From assembly GCA_027036095.1 (NCBI GenBank), contig JALVTA010000114.1:1-7521 (forward strand): a stretch of DNA of 7,521 nt, written 5' to 3'. Origin of the DNA: Thiotrichales bacterium (GTDB lineage: Bacteria > Pseudomonadota > Gammaproteobacteria > Thiomicrospirales > Thiomicrospiraceae). A program made the position numbers and the translations under genes. Position 1 is the stretch's first letter; every line of letters begins with the position of its first letter. Below the pieces are notes generated by a model. It saw only the letters and a list, made by a program, of their open reading frames with translations, did no database searches and was not told the origin of the DNA. This document shows positions 1 to 5,488 of this stretch, one piece after another.

Positions 1-59
1 GTGGAAGCGCAGTAATGCGTGAAGCTAACCGGTACTAATGACCCGTGAGGCTTGGTCAT
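1..59 (+). rRNA. 23S ribosomal RNA, 3' end only (partial)
   Basis: The first bases match the conserved 3' terminal part of bacterial 23S rRNA: the block GAAGCTAACCGGTACTAATG followed by ACCCGTGAGGCTTGG is the counterpart of the E. coli GAGCTAACCGGTACTAATGAACCGTGAGGCTTAACC end. By that alignment the mature 3' end falls at about 58-59. The exact base depends on pairing with the 23S 5' end, which lies outside the window. A 5S gene follows in the same direction, as expected for a standard rRNA operon. Confidence 0.96.
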
Positions 60-156
60 ACAGCTCAAAAAGTGACCTGACCCGAAACCGGGCTGAATGC
101 ACAAAGAGATCTGTTCCGAACATCGGGAGGAAGCCAAAGCTTCCTCCCTCCCCAAT
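60..156 (+). other. 23S-5S internal transcribed spacer with two hairpins
   Basis: This 97-base spacer contains no tRNA. It holds a short hairpin, CCCG-AAAC-CGGG (81-92), and a perfect 10-bp stem, GGGAGGAAGC (125-134) with GCTTCCTCCC (139-148) around a CAAA tetraloop. The stem ends eight bases before the 5S start and has no U-tract, so it is more likely a processing or spacing structure in the rRNA precursor than a terminator. The processing role is inference; the stems are read directly. Confidence 0.7.
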
Positions 157-273
157 TGGCTGGGGACCATAGCGGTGTGGAACCACCTGATCCCATCCCG
201 AACTCAGAAGTGAAACGCACCAGCGCCGATGGTAGTGTGGGAGGTCCCATGCGAGAGTAGGTCATCCCCAGCC
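157..273 (+). rRNA. rrf: 5S ribosomal RNA
   Basis: This is a complete 5S gene of about 117 bases. Conserved blocks appear in order: ACCATAGCGG, CCACCTGATCCCATCCCGAACTC, AGAAGTGAAACGC, GCGCCGATGGTAGTGTGGG and CATGCGAGAGTAGG. Helix I closes the molecule: GGCTGGGGA (158-166) pairs perfectly with TCCCCAGCC (265-273). The CCGAACTCAGAAGTGAAACGC form is the gammaproteobacterial version; betaproteobacterial 5S usually has CCGAACAGGACAGTGAAACG. The exact ends are uncertain by one or two bases. Confidence 0.97.
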
Positions 274-284
274 TCATCCATTCC

Positions 285-319
285 AAACCCCCTGTCCCCA
301 CAAGGTCAGGGGGTTTTTT
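285..319 (+). terminator. Rho-independent terminator of the rRNA operon
   Basis: A stem AAACCCCCTG (285-294) pairs with CAGGGGGTTT (307-316) across a 12-base loop and runs straight into a six-T tract. It lies 12 bases after 5S, where an rRNA operon terminator belongs. It marks the end of rrn transcription; no distal tRNA gene follows. On the minus strand it offers only a short T-run, so it is a poor stop for the gene arriving from the right. Confidence 0.92.
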
Positions 320-331
320 GTTGGGAAGAAG

Positions 332-343
332 CCGGTGCACCGG
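332..343. repeat. 12-bp perfect palindrome between the rrn terminator and the convergent gene
   Basis: CCGGTGCACCGG is identical to its own reverse complement. It sits in the 72-base gap between the rrn terminator and the 3' end of the 384-aa gene. It has no T-run on either side, so it is not a usual terminator. It could be a protein site or chance; nothing else in the gap (320-391) stands out. Confidence 0.5.
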
Positions 344-391
344 TCGGTTGTTGTAGATTGGGATGTGCGCTGCGGCCTGAACTCTCTGCTT

Positions 392-1546
392 TCAGGTCGG
401 CAGGCGGCTGATACGTTCCAGATGGGCCTTGAGCAGAGCCACAGCAGCCTGCTGTTCAGGTGTGGGCAGCTTGTTGTTGCAGGTTCGTGCGACAAGCGTG
501 CTGTCCGGCAGGTGTGCAACGACAAGTGGGTACGAAGTGTGTCTGAGTAGCTGGGCACCTGCGGCATGTTCAATAAAGAAGGCGTGGCGGGTCAGCGTTA
601 CGGCTTCATCAAGTTCCTTGTCTGACAGAAGCAGCCAGTCGGACGGGGCCTCCCCTATTTTTGCAGGGTCGGTTTTTCCGCGCATCCAGTTGATGCCATT
701 TTCCATGGCTTCTGTGAGCCATTTGGCATAGAGATCTTCAATTTCCACCAGAAAATGGGCGTTCTGAATGGCTTTGAAATCCTTTCCCAGCCATTCTGCC
801 AGTTTCAGGGCATCGTCAATGAGTGCGTGCATCTGACGGCACTGTTCAGGGCGACAGGGTTGGCGTGCCAGGCTATGATGGAGTGGAGTCGCCACCAGTT
901 CGGGAAAGTGGGCTGCAAGCGTCAGCGCCATGCTGTTGATGCGGGGAAGTTCCGCTGCCCTGTGCAGGATATTCTGTTCCTTCAGGCAGGTTTCCACCTG
1001 AGCGATCATTTCTTCGTCCATGCGGCGCAGCCGCAACCTCTGCAGAAAGCGCAGAGCGGTGCGTTCCGCCGGCCATCCCACAGAAGCGCTCATCAGCGTG
1101 CGAGGTTTGGGGAACAGTGTTTGAAGAGTTAGTTCATCCATGCCGTTGGCTGCGATGCGCCAGGCAAGTACCGGCATTTTTTCCAGTAGTTCAAGCATCT
1201 GAGGATAACGGGCGCAGAGATAGAGCAGACGCAGCTGGTGGGAGTGGGGCAGGCGCAGCAGGGTGTCGGCCACCCATTTTGGGATATGGCGGCGCCAGCG
1301 TTGCACGGCAGGGCGGGCGGGCCAGTGGAGCAAGGGCCAGTCGGGCAGTTCAGGGGCCGTGCCCTGCCAGCCGATGAGTTGGTCCCAGCCGGGCAGGCTG
1401 ACGGGCATGAGCCCGGGATGGAAGGGCGTGAGATCTAAAATCAGCCGTTGGGCATCCTCATCCCAGAAGGCATGCTGGGCGAGCAGCCGCTGGAGTGCGG
1501 GCCGGCTGTCGCGCAGTAACCGTTGACGGATCAGGGAGGTTTGCAT
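392..1546 (-). CDS. Hypothetical 384-aa protein, unrecognised family
   Basis: I do not recognise this protein. It is an uninterrupted 384-codon reading frame ending in TGA, with no signal peptide or membrane segment. The N-terminal third is rich in tryptophan and proline (W54, W60, W70, W75 and others, around residues 50-95), followed by leucine-rich helical sequence (about 95-200). The C-terminal part is acidic to mixed and ends with a segment containing ARTCNNKLPTPEQQAA, which looks like a conserved motif. The start is the first ATG, which shares CATG with the start of the divergent alkyltransferase gene. No Shine-Dalgarno precedes it, but a perfect TATAAT lies 7 nt upstream, so the mRNA may be leaderless. 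The next methionine is near residue 47, which would remove conserved-looking sequence. A nucleic-acid or repair role suggested by the neighbour is speculation only. Confidence 0.8.
   Translation of the reverse strand: MQTSLIRQRLLRDSRPALQRLLAQHAFWDEDAQRLILDLTPFHPGLMPVSLPGWDQLIGWQGTAPELPDWPLLHWPARPAVQRWRRHIPKWVADTLLRLPHSHQLRLLYLCARYPQMLELLEKMPVLAWRIAANGMDELTLQTLFPKPRTLMSASVGWPAERTALRFLQRLRLRRMDEEMIAQVETCLKEQNILHRAAELPRINSMALTLAAHFPELVATPLHHSLARQPCRPEQCRQMHALIDDALKLAEWLGKDFKAIQNAHFLVEIEDLYAKWLTEAMENGINWMRGKTDPAKIGEAPSDWLLLSDKELDEAVTLTRHAFFIEHAAGAQLLRHTSYPLVVAHLPDSTLVARTCNNKLPTPEQQAAVALLKAHLERISRLPT
1534..1540 (+). promoter_or_regulatory. Ribosome binding site of the alkyltransferase gene
   Basis: GGGAGGT lies a few bases before the ATG at 1545, inside the 5' coding region of the opposite-strand gene. 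It is a good Shine-Dalgarno and fixes the 143-aa start, even though this leaves the protein with a short N-terminal domain. Confidence 0.7.
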
Positions 1547-1976
1547 GGCGCATATTATAGAGGGCCTGTTTCAGGTTGCCGTGCCTGAGGGTTTTCCTGC
1601 AGTGTGGGCGCAAATTTCAGATGGACAGTTGGTGCGCGCGGCGGCTGGAGGCACCCCGGTCTGTGCGGGTGTACTGTCGTGGGAGATATTCAATCGCCTG
1701 CCGCTTGATCTGCAAGGCACACCTTTTCAGATCAGGGTGTGGGAGGAGACTATGACGATTCCCATGGGAGAAATGGTCAGTTACGGTGCACTTGCTGAGC
1801 GGATCGGTCGACCGGGTGCACAACGGGCGGTAGCGCAGGCGTTGAAGCGCAATCCCGTTATCTGGCGGGTGCCGTGCCACCGGGTAGTGCGCAGTAACGG
1901 GGCGCTGGGCGGGTTTGCGTTTGGTATCGCGTGCAAGGCGCAGCTGCTGGAATGGGAAAAGATAAGAATAAAATGA
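1545..1976 (+). CDS. ogt: Methylated-DNA--protein-cysteine methyltransferase (MGMT/Ogt family)
   Basis: The protein removes alkyl groups from O6 of guanine (and O4 of thymine) by irreversible transfer to its own cysteine. The DNA-binding/active-site domain covers about residues 57-140. The PCHRV motif is at 110-114 with acceptor Cys111. By alignment with human MGMT, Tyr80 (VSYGALA), the arginine finger Arg94 (GAQRAVAQAL), Asn103 (KRNPV) and Glu138 match the functional residues. The N-terminal ribonuclease-like domain is reduced to about 55 residues, so at 143 aa the protein is shorter than typical Ogt (about 165-180). This resembles the short MGMT-like group, but unlike Atl proteins the cysteine is kept, so activity is expected. 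The start is supported by GGGAGG; the stop is TGA at 1974. The divergent neighbour's start codon overlaps its own. The symbol follows the family and exact orthology is unproven. Confidence 0.88.
   Translation: MAHIIEGLFQVAVPEGFPAVWAQISDGQLVRAAAGGTPVCAGVLSWEIFNRLPLDLQGTPFQIRVWEETMTIPMGEMVSYGALAERIGRPGAQRAVAQALKRNPVIWRVPCHRVVRSNGALGGFAFGIACKAQLLEWEKIRIK
1554..1559 (-). promoter_or_regulatory. Candidate sigma70 -10 box for the 384-aa gene
   Basis: The minus strand reads a perfect TATAAT, seven bases before the ATG of the 384-aa gene. A usual start site 6-8 bases past the -10 would put +1 at or next to the A of the ATG, giving a leaderless or nearly leaderless message. No convincing -35 hexamer is visible 16-18 bases upstream. 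The box lies inside codons 4-5 of the divergent alkyltransferase gene. The assignment is inference from sequence alone. Confidence 0.45.
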
Positions 1977-2148
1977 AATCCTGATGAATGGACTAACATG
2001 TTGAAACAAAAGGAGAAAAAATGCATTAGTTATTCATTATTCACCGATTAAAAAGTCTGATTTTCAATCTGGAGCGGTTGTCTGCATAGTAGTCAGGACA
2101 TTTGCCTCGGGCAATGAAGATTTCACAACGACAAAGAGAGGACAACCG
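1977..2148 (+). other. Intergenic leader of the FadL-type porin gene
   Basis: This 172-base gap is clearly richer in A/T than its flanks. It holds a Shine-Dalgarno-like AGGAG (2011-2015) placed five bases before ATG CAT TAG (2021-2029), a possible 17-codon frame starting at 1998, and a small inverted repeat TTGCC-TCG-GGCAA (2102-2114). A weak promoter candidate is TTTTCA (2061-2066), 18 bases, then CATAGT (2085-2090), which would give a leader of about 50 nt. I see no terminator after the alkyltransferase gene, so some readthrough into the porin is possible. No RNA family is recognised. Confidence 0.45.
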
Positions 2149-3438
2149 ATGATGAAGAAGACCACACTGGCACTGGCCATTTCCGCGGCCACTCTGGCTG
2201 CTACGCCAGCTTTTGCGACCAATGGTGACAATCTGATTGGTTTGGGCGCCAAGTCCCGTGCACTGGGTGGCACCGGCATCGCTGCGTTCTATGGCGCGGA
2301 GAGCGCTTTGGTCAACCCCGCATTGCTGGCCAAGGGTAAAGCCAATGAAGTCACTTTTGCCGGCACGCTGTTCCGTCCGAGTGTCAGCACCACAGGGCGT
2401 GGCACCAGTCGTACCAGCAAGGCGGACAAGAGTGTGATTCCTGAAGTGGCCATCATGAATCCCATTAATGATAAAACCACTTTTGGTATTGGTATTTTCG
2501 GTGTGGCTGGCATGGGTGTGGACTATCGTGACTATGCTGATCGATTCAATGCGCGCACCAATCTACAGCTGATGAAGTTTGCACCTTCTCTAGCCTATGA
2601 TGGTGGCCGTTGGGGCGTGGGGGCCTCTCTGGCTGTCATGTATGGAAGCTTGGATATTGGATATACACTTCGTGCAAGTTCTACAGCAGCTGTTGGTGCA
2701 GGTCCAAATGCAGGTAATACAGTCAATGCTGGCACCCCGGGTTATGCAACAAATCCAGCGGATGGCAAAAATTATCCACAGCAAGGCGGTATGGCCGGCG
2801 TTTCAGATGATTATGGCTTCGGCTGGCAGATTGGCGGCTACTTCGATATTACGGACAATCTGACACTGGGTGCGACCTATCAGTCTGCCATCAGCATGAA
2901 GTACAAGGATCAGATCAAGAATGCAGCTACAGATTTTGGTCTGGGGAGCAAAATCACGTCTGACACGCTGGAGCAGCCTGCGGTGTTGGGGGCCGGTTTG
3001 TCCTACAACATGGGCGGCATCATGCTGACAGCCGACTACAAGCAGATCAAGTGGGGTGATGCCACTGGCTACAAGCAGTTCGGTTGGGAAGACCAGAATG
3101 TGGTAGCGGTCGGCGCCAAGTTCACGACGGATGGCTACTGGTTCGGTCTTGGCTTCAACCATGCTTCTAACCCGCTGAAAAAGCAGAACCCGGCTGCACC
3201 GGGTGGCGCTGCTCTGAACACGCTGAACTACCTGATGTTCCCGGGTACGGTTGAAAATCACTGGACGCTGGGCGGTGGCTATCGCTTCACCAAGACTTTC
3301 AGCATGGATGCCGCCTTTACCTATGCTCCGGAGGTCTCCGATACTGTTCAGGCTTATGGCTTCGGTGCACCGGTTGGTCCTTTGAAGACCAAGCACTCAC
3401 AGACAGGCATTACCGTCTCTCTGAAGTACGACTTCTGA
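2149..3438 (+). CDS. Outer membrane transport protein, OMPP1/FadL/TodX family
   Basis: This is a 429-aa beta-barrel that would let hydrophobic compounds, classically long-chain fatty acids, cross the outer membrane. It has a clear Sec signal peptide: MMKK, a hydrophobic core, and probable cleavage after Ala23 (AFA-TNG). The family's N-terminal pattern follows, with glycine-rich GLGAKSRALGGTGIA and the NPA motif at 56-58. Alternating aromatic/glycine strands fill the rest, and the chain ends in phenylalanine (KYDF), the usual BamA-recognised C-terminus. Length is close to E. coli FadL (446 aa including the signal). GAGAGG before 2149 supports the start; ATG at 2152 is an alternative one codon in. 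It is probably monocistronic, with its own terminator. Substrate (fatty acid versus aromatic hydrocarbon) cannot be told, so I do not assign fadL. A Gly/Asn/Ala/Pro-rich stretch near residues 175-220 is probably an extracellular loop. Confidence 0.92.
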   Translation: MMKKTTLALAISAATLAATPAFATNGDNLIGLGAKSRALGGTGIAAFYGAESALVNPALLAKGKANEVTFAGTLFRPSVSTTGRGTSRTSKADKSVIPEVAIMNPINDKTTFGIGIFGVAGMGVDYRDYADRFNARTNLQLMKFAPSLAYDGGRWGVGASLAVMYGSLDIGYTLRASSTAAVGAGPNAGNTVNAGTPGYATNPADGKNYPQQGGMAGVSDDYGFGWQIGGYFDITDNLTLGATYQSAISMKYKDQIKNAATDFGLGSKITSDTLEQPAVLGAGLSYNMGGIMLTADYKQIKWGDATGYKQFGWEDQNVVAVGAKFTTDGYWFGLGFNHASNPLKKQNPAAPGGAALNTLNYLMFPGTVENHWTLGGGYRFTKTFSMDAAFTYAPEVSDTVQAYGFGAPVGPLKTKHSQTGITVSLKYDF

Positions 3439-3456
3439 GGAAAACTTCTGAGGAAA
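3431..3456 (+). repeat. Perfect 13-bp tandem duplication across the porin stop codon
   Basis: ACTTCTGAGGAAA occurs twice head to tail (3431-3443 and 3444-3456) with no mismatch. The first copy includes the last Phe codon and the TGA stop (3436-3438); the second lies wholly in the 3' untranslated region. It appears to be a recent slippage or duplication that leaves the protein end intact. Confidence 0.9.
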
Positions 3457-3474
3457 GTAGACAGGAGCTTTTTC

Positions 3475-3498
3475 AAGCCGCCTGCGGGCGGCTTTTTT
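3475..3498 (+). terminator. Rho-independent terminator of the porin gene
   Basis: AAGCCGCC (3475-3482), loop TGCG, and GGCGGCTT (3487-3494) form an 8-bp GC-rich stem followed by a run of T ending at 3498. It lies 36 bases past the porin stop. A weaker GCC/GGC mini-stem with a T-run (about 3503-3521) follows and may act as backup. Confidence 0.92.
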
Positions 3499-3531
3499 GT
3501 GTCTGCCGTTCTGGCGTTTTTTCAGGACAAC

Positions 3532-3564
3532 AAAAAAAGCCGGGCATCTGCCCGGCTTTGTTTT
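3532..3564 (-). terminator. Rho-independent terminator of the ompA-like gene, probably bidirectional
   Basis: AAAGCCGGGCA (3536-3546) pairs with TGCCCGGCTTT (3549-3559), giving an 11-bp arm complement with a tight loop. On the minus strand the stem is followed by an uninterrupted seven-base T tract, so it terminates the ompA-like gene, whose stop codon is 21 bases away. On the plus strand it is followed by TTTGTTTTT and could also catch readthrough from the porin. Confidence 0.9.
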
Positions 3565-3584
3565 TGGCGTGAAATCGGGAGCGC

Positions 3585-4229
3585 TTATTTGATCGGCTTG
3601 ATTTCCACGCGACGGTTTGCCTGGCGGCCTTCCGGTGTGCTGTTGTCGGCAACGGGGTTTTCTTCGCCGTAGCCTACCGCTTCGATACGATCAGCGCTGA
3701 TGCCCTGCTTGACGAGGTAGGCCTTGACGGCTTCGGCGCGCTTCAGGGACAGCTTCTTGTTGTATTCGGCGCTGCCAGTGCTGTCGGTGTAGCCTTCAAC
3801 GCGAATGCGCATGTCGGGATGTTTCTTGAGGTATTCGACCACCAGGTCCAGCTTGCCGAAGGCGTCATCGGACAGCTCTGCGCTGTTGGTCTTGAACAGG
3901 CCGCGGAAGACGGGGAAGGGCTCTTCCTTGGGTGCGGGCTGAACTTCGACCTTGGGCTCGGGCTTGGGTTCTGCCTTGGGAGCCGGTGCCGGAGCAGGGG
4001 CGGCCTTCGGCTCGGGCTTGGGTTCGGGCCAGCCTTCGCAGGCGGGGATGGCGGTTTCCTTGCTCCAGTGGATGGAGCGTACGCAGCCGCCGAAGTTGTC
4101 GCGCACGACGCGACCTTCGGTGTCAATGGCGTAGGCGTCGGTGCCGTTGGCCATGATGTCGCCCTTGGGCGCGGCGTAGGCGCTGCCAGCCAGCGTCAGC
4201 AGAGCTGTGGCGATGATCGTCTTTTTCAT
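3585..4229 (-). CDS. OmpA-like envelope protein with peptidoglycan-binding domain
   Basis: This 214-aa exported protein would tie the outer membrane to the cell wall. The signal peptide is MKKTIIATALLTLAGSAYA, with probable cleavage after Ala19. A short N-terminal region carries two cysteines (Cys49, Cys64), likely a disulphide. Next comes a Pro/Lys/Glu/Ala-rich linker of PEPK and PAPK units (about 68-104), then an OmpA C-terminal domain (about 105-214). The peptidoglycan signature TDSTGSAEYNKKLSLKRA supplies Asp149 and Arg164, which bind diaminopimelate in family structures. There is no 8-strand OmpA barrel, so it is closer in plan to RmpM-like proteins than to E. coli OmpA. The start is fixed by AGGAG (4237-4241) seven bases upstream; in-frame ATGs at 4235 and 4301 are less suitable. 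The gene has its own candidate promoter and terminator. Confidence 0.92.
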   Translation of the reverse strand: MKKTIIATALLTLAGSAYAAPKGDIMANGTDAYAIDTEGRVVRDNFGGCVRSIHWSKETAIPACEGWPEPKPEPKAAPAPAPAPKAEPKPEPKVEVQPAPKEEPFPVFRGLFKTNSAELSDDAFGKLDLVVEYLKKHPDMRIRVEGYTDSTGSAEYNKKLSLKRAEAVKAYLVKQGISADRIEAVGYGEENPVADNSTPEGRQANRRVEIKPIK

Positions 4230-4266
4230 GAGCATACTCCTGTGAAATGCCTGTTTTTCAAGATGG

Positions 4267-4287
4267 ATCATGCGGTCGCAGCATGAT
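4267..4287 (-). promoter_or_regulatory. Hairpin in the 5' untranslated region of the ompA-like gene
   Basis: ATCATGC (4267-4273) and GCATGAT (4281-4287) are perfect inverted repeats around seven bases; an inner TGCG/CGCA pairing (4271-4280) is an alternative. The element lies between the candidate -10 box and the Shine-Dalgarno of the ompA-like gene. In E. coli, a 5' stem-loop of ompA mRNA is known to stabilise the message; a similar role here is inference. Confidence 0.5.
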
Positions 4288-4299
4288 TTTCGTTGCAAC

Positions 4300-4305
4300 A
4301 TTCTA
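4300..4305 (-). promoter_or_regulatory. Candidate -10 box of the ompA-like gene
   Basis: The minus strand reads TAGAAT (five of six to TATAAT), about 70 bases before the ompA-like start codon. The -35 region is only T-rich (around TCTTTC) and not a good match. The predicted start site near 4292-4293 would place the message's 5' end a few bases before the hairpin. No strong terminator separates this site from sixA upstream, so the operon may also read into the gene. Confidence 0.35.
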
Positions 4306-4343
4306 TACTTTTGGAGACGGGAAAGAAAGATTTTATGAGCCGA

Positions 4344-4841
4344 TCAGGCAGATTTGGGGGTGATTTTCTGGGTCAGCTTGGCTTCTCCCGCATTGAGCCG
4401 TGACAGGTCGCCGGGCAGGATGAGATGCGCGATGGCGCAGGTGGACAGGCGGCCATCCTCGTTGTTGCCAGTGAGCCAGCCGAGCAGCTCCTCAAGGCCG
4501 GGGTTGTGGCCCACCAGGGCGATGCGATGCCGGTCGGGCAGGTGGTGCACGATGTCCAGCAGGGTATCGAGGTCCGCTTCATACAGGCGGGGGTCTTCAA
4601 TGATGTCCGGTTTGCTGTCCCAGTGGCGGGTCATGCGTGAAAGGGTCTGCTGCACCCGTTGGGCGGGGGAGGCGATGATCAGGTCGGGGATGAGGTCGTG
4701 TTCAGCCAGCCAGTGGCCCATCTTGCAGGCCTGTTTCTTGCCCTTGTCGGAAAGGGGGCGGTCAAAGTCTTCGAGGCTGTCGTCGGACCAGTCGGATTTG
4801 GCGTGGCGGATGATGAGCAGTTCTCGCAACGGGGTGCCCAT
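4344..4841 (-). CDS. sixA: SixA-type phosphohistidine phosphatase
   Basis: This 165-aa cytoplasmic protein belongs to the histidine phosphatase (phosphoglycerate-mutase-like) superfamily. The RHG-type motif is LLIIRHAKSDW, with catalytic His13 and Arg12. A second arginine lies in ASPAQRVQQT (Arg62), and the distal histidine in LVGHNPGLEELL (His112). RHAKS and the small size, with no inserted lid domain, point to SixA (E. coli 161 aa). E. coli SixA dephosphorylates phosphohistidine on ArcB and on NPr of the nitrogen phosphotransferase system; the substrate here is unknown. It is the last gene of the nfo-pyrE-sixA unit and starts two bases after the pyrE stop. GGAG inside the pyrE end (4855-4858) is rather far (13 nt), so translational coupling is likely. 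I see no terminator between its stop and the ompA-like promoter region. Confidence 0.87.
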   Translation of the reverse strand: MGTPLRELLIIRHAKSDWSDDSLEDFDRPLSDKGKKQACKMGHWLAEHDLIPDLIIASPAQRVQQTLSRMTRHWDSKPDIIEDPRLYEADLDTLLDIVHHLPDRHRIALVGHNPGLEELLGWLTGNNEDGRLSTCAIAHLILPGDLSRLNAGEAKLTQKITPKSA

Positions 4842-4843
4842 GG

Positions 4844-5488
4844 TCAGTCGTTCACTCCATATTGCTGTCGATACTGGCGCATGGCGTCGATCAGCTCGCC
4901 GTATTCATGGCTGCGCCGGGCCAGGTAGTCGATGATGTCGTCGATGGTGACGATGCTGATGACGGGGATGTTGAATTCCTGTTCGATTTCCTGAATGGCG
5001 GACAGTTCGCCCTGCCCCTTTTCCTTGCGGTCAAGGGCGACGACCACGCCGGCGGGCCGGGCGCCTTCGGCCCGGATCAGATCGATGGACTCGCGAATGG
5101 CGGTGCCGGCGGTAATGACGTCATCAATGATGAGCACCTGTCCTTTCAGCTCCGCCCCCACGATGCGTCCGCCCTCGCCGTGATCCTTGGCTTCCTTGCG
5201 GTTGTAGGCGAACGGCGGGTCGATCTGATGGAATTCGGCCAGTGCCATGGCGGTGGTGGCTGCCAGTGGAATGCCCTTGTAGGCGGGGCCGAACAGTACG
5301 TCGAAGCCGATGCCGGAGGTGGCGATGGTGGCGGCATAGGCGCGGGCCAGCTGGCTGATCTGGGTGCCGGTGTTGATGAGCCCGGCGTTGAAGAAGTAGG
5401 GGCTCTTGCGGCCGGATTTGAGGGTGAATTCACCCAGCTTGAGAATGTCTGCGTCCAGCAGGAACTCGATGAAATGTTCGCGTGTCAT
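4844..5488 (-). CDS. pyrE: Orotate phosphoribosyltransferase
   Basis: This 214-aa enzyme joins orotate to PRPP to give orotidine 5'-phosphate, the fifth step of de novo pyrimidine synthesis; it works as a dimer in the cytoplasm. The N-terminal hood has FTLKSGRKSPYFFNAG. The mobile catalytic loop is YNRKEAKDHGEGG (95-107). The PRPP-binding motif VLIIDDVITAGTA is at 118-130. Length agrees with E. coli PyrE (213 aa). The frame is open further upstream, but the ATG at 5488 is chosen because AGGAG (5494-5498) precedes it and family alignment begins there. Its ATG overlaps the nfo stop as ATGA, implying coupled translation. In E. coli pyrE follows rph and is controlled by attenuation; here it lies behind nfo instead and no such attenuator is visible. 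Confidence 0.97.
   Translation of the reverse strand: MTREHFIEFLLDADILKLGEFTLKSGRKSPYFFNAGLINTGTQISQLARAYAATIATSGIGFDVLFGPAYKGIPLAATTAMALAEFHQIDPPFAYNRKEAKDHGEGGRIVGAELKGQVLIIDDVITAGTAIRESIDLIRAEGARPAGVVVALDRKEKGQGELSAIQEIEQEFNIPVISIVTIDDIIDYLARRSHEYGELIDAMRQYRQQYGVND

Noticed and set aside
65..573. Short open frames over the 5S gene and terminator on both strands
   Set aside because: They cross structural RNA and an intrinsic terminator and have no ribosome sites or protein features.
2071..2086. Possible sigma54 promoter (GG ... TGC) before the porin
   Set aside because: The spacing between GG and GC is 11 rather than 10 bases and the flanking consensus is poor.
2803..3396. 197-aa minus-strand frame inside the porin gene
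   Set aside because: It is opposite a clear FadL-type coding sequence with signal peptide and C-terminal Phe, and shows no family features.
4230..4301. 24-residue upstream extension of the ompA-like frame
   Set aside because: It would bury the signal peptide inside the protein; the Shine-Dalgarno is seven bases before 4229.
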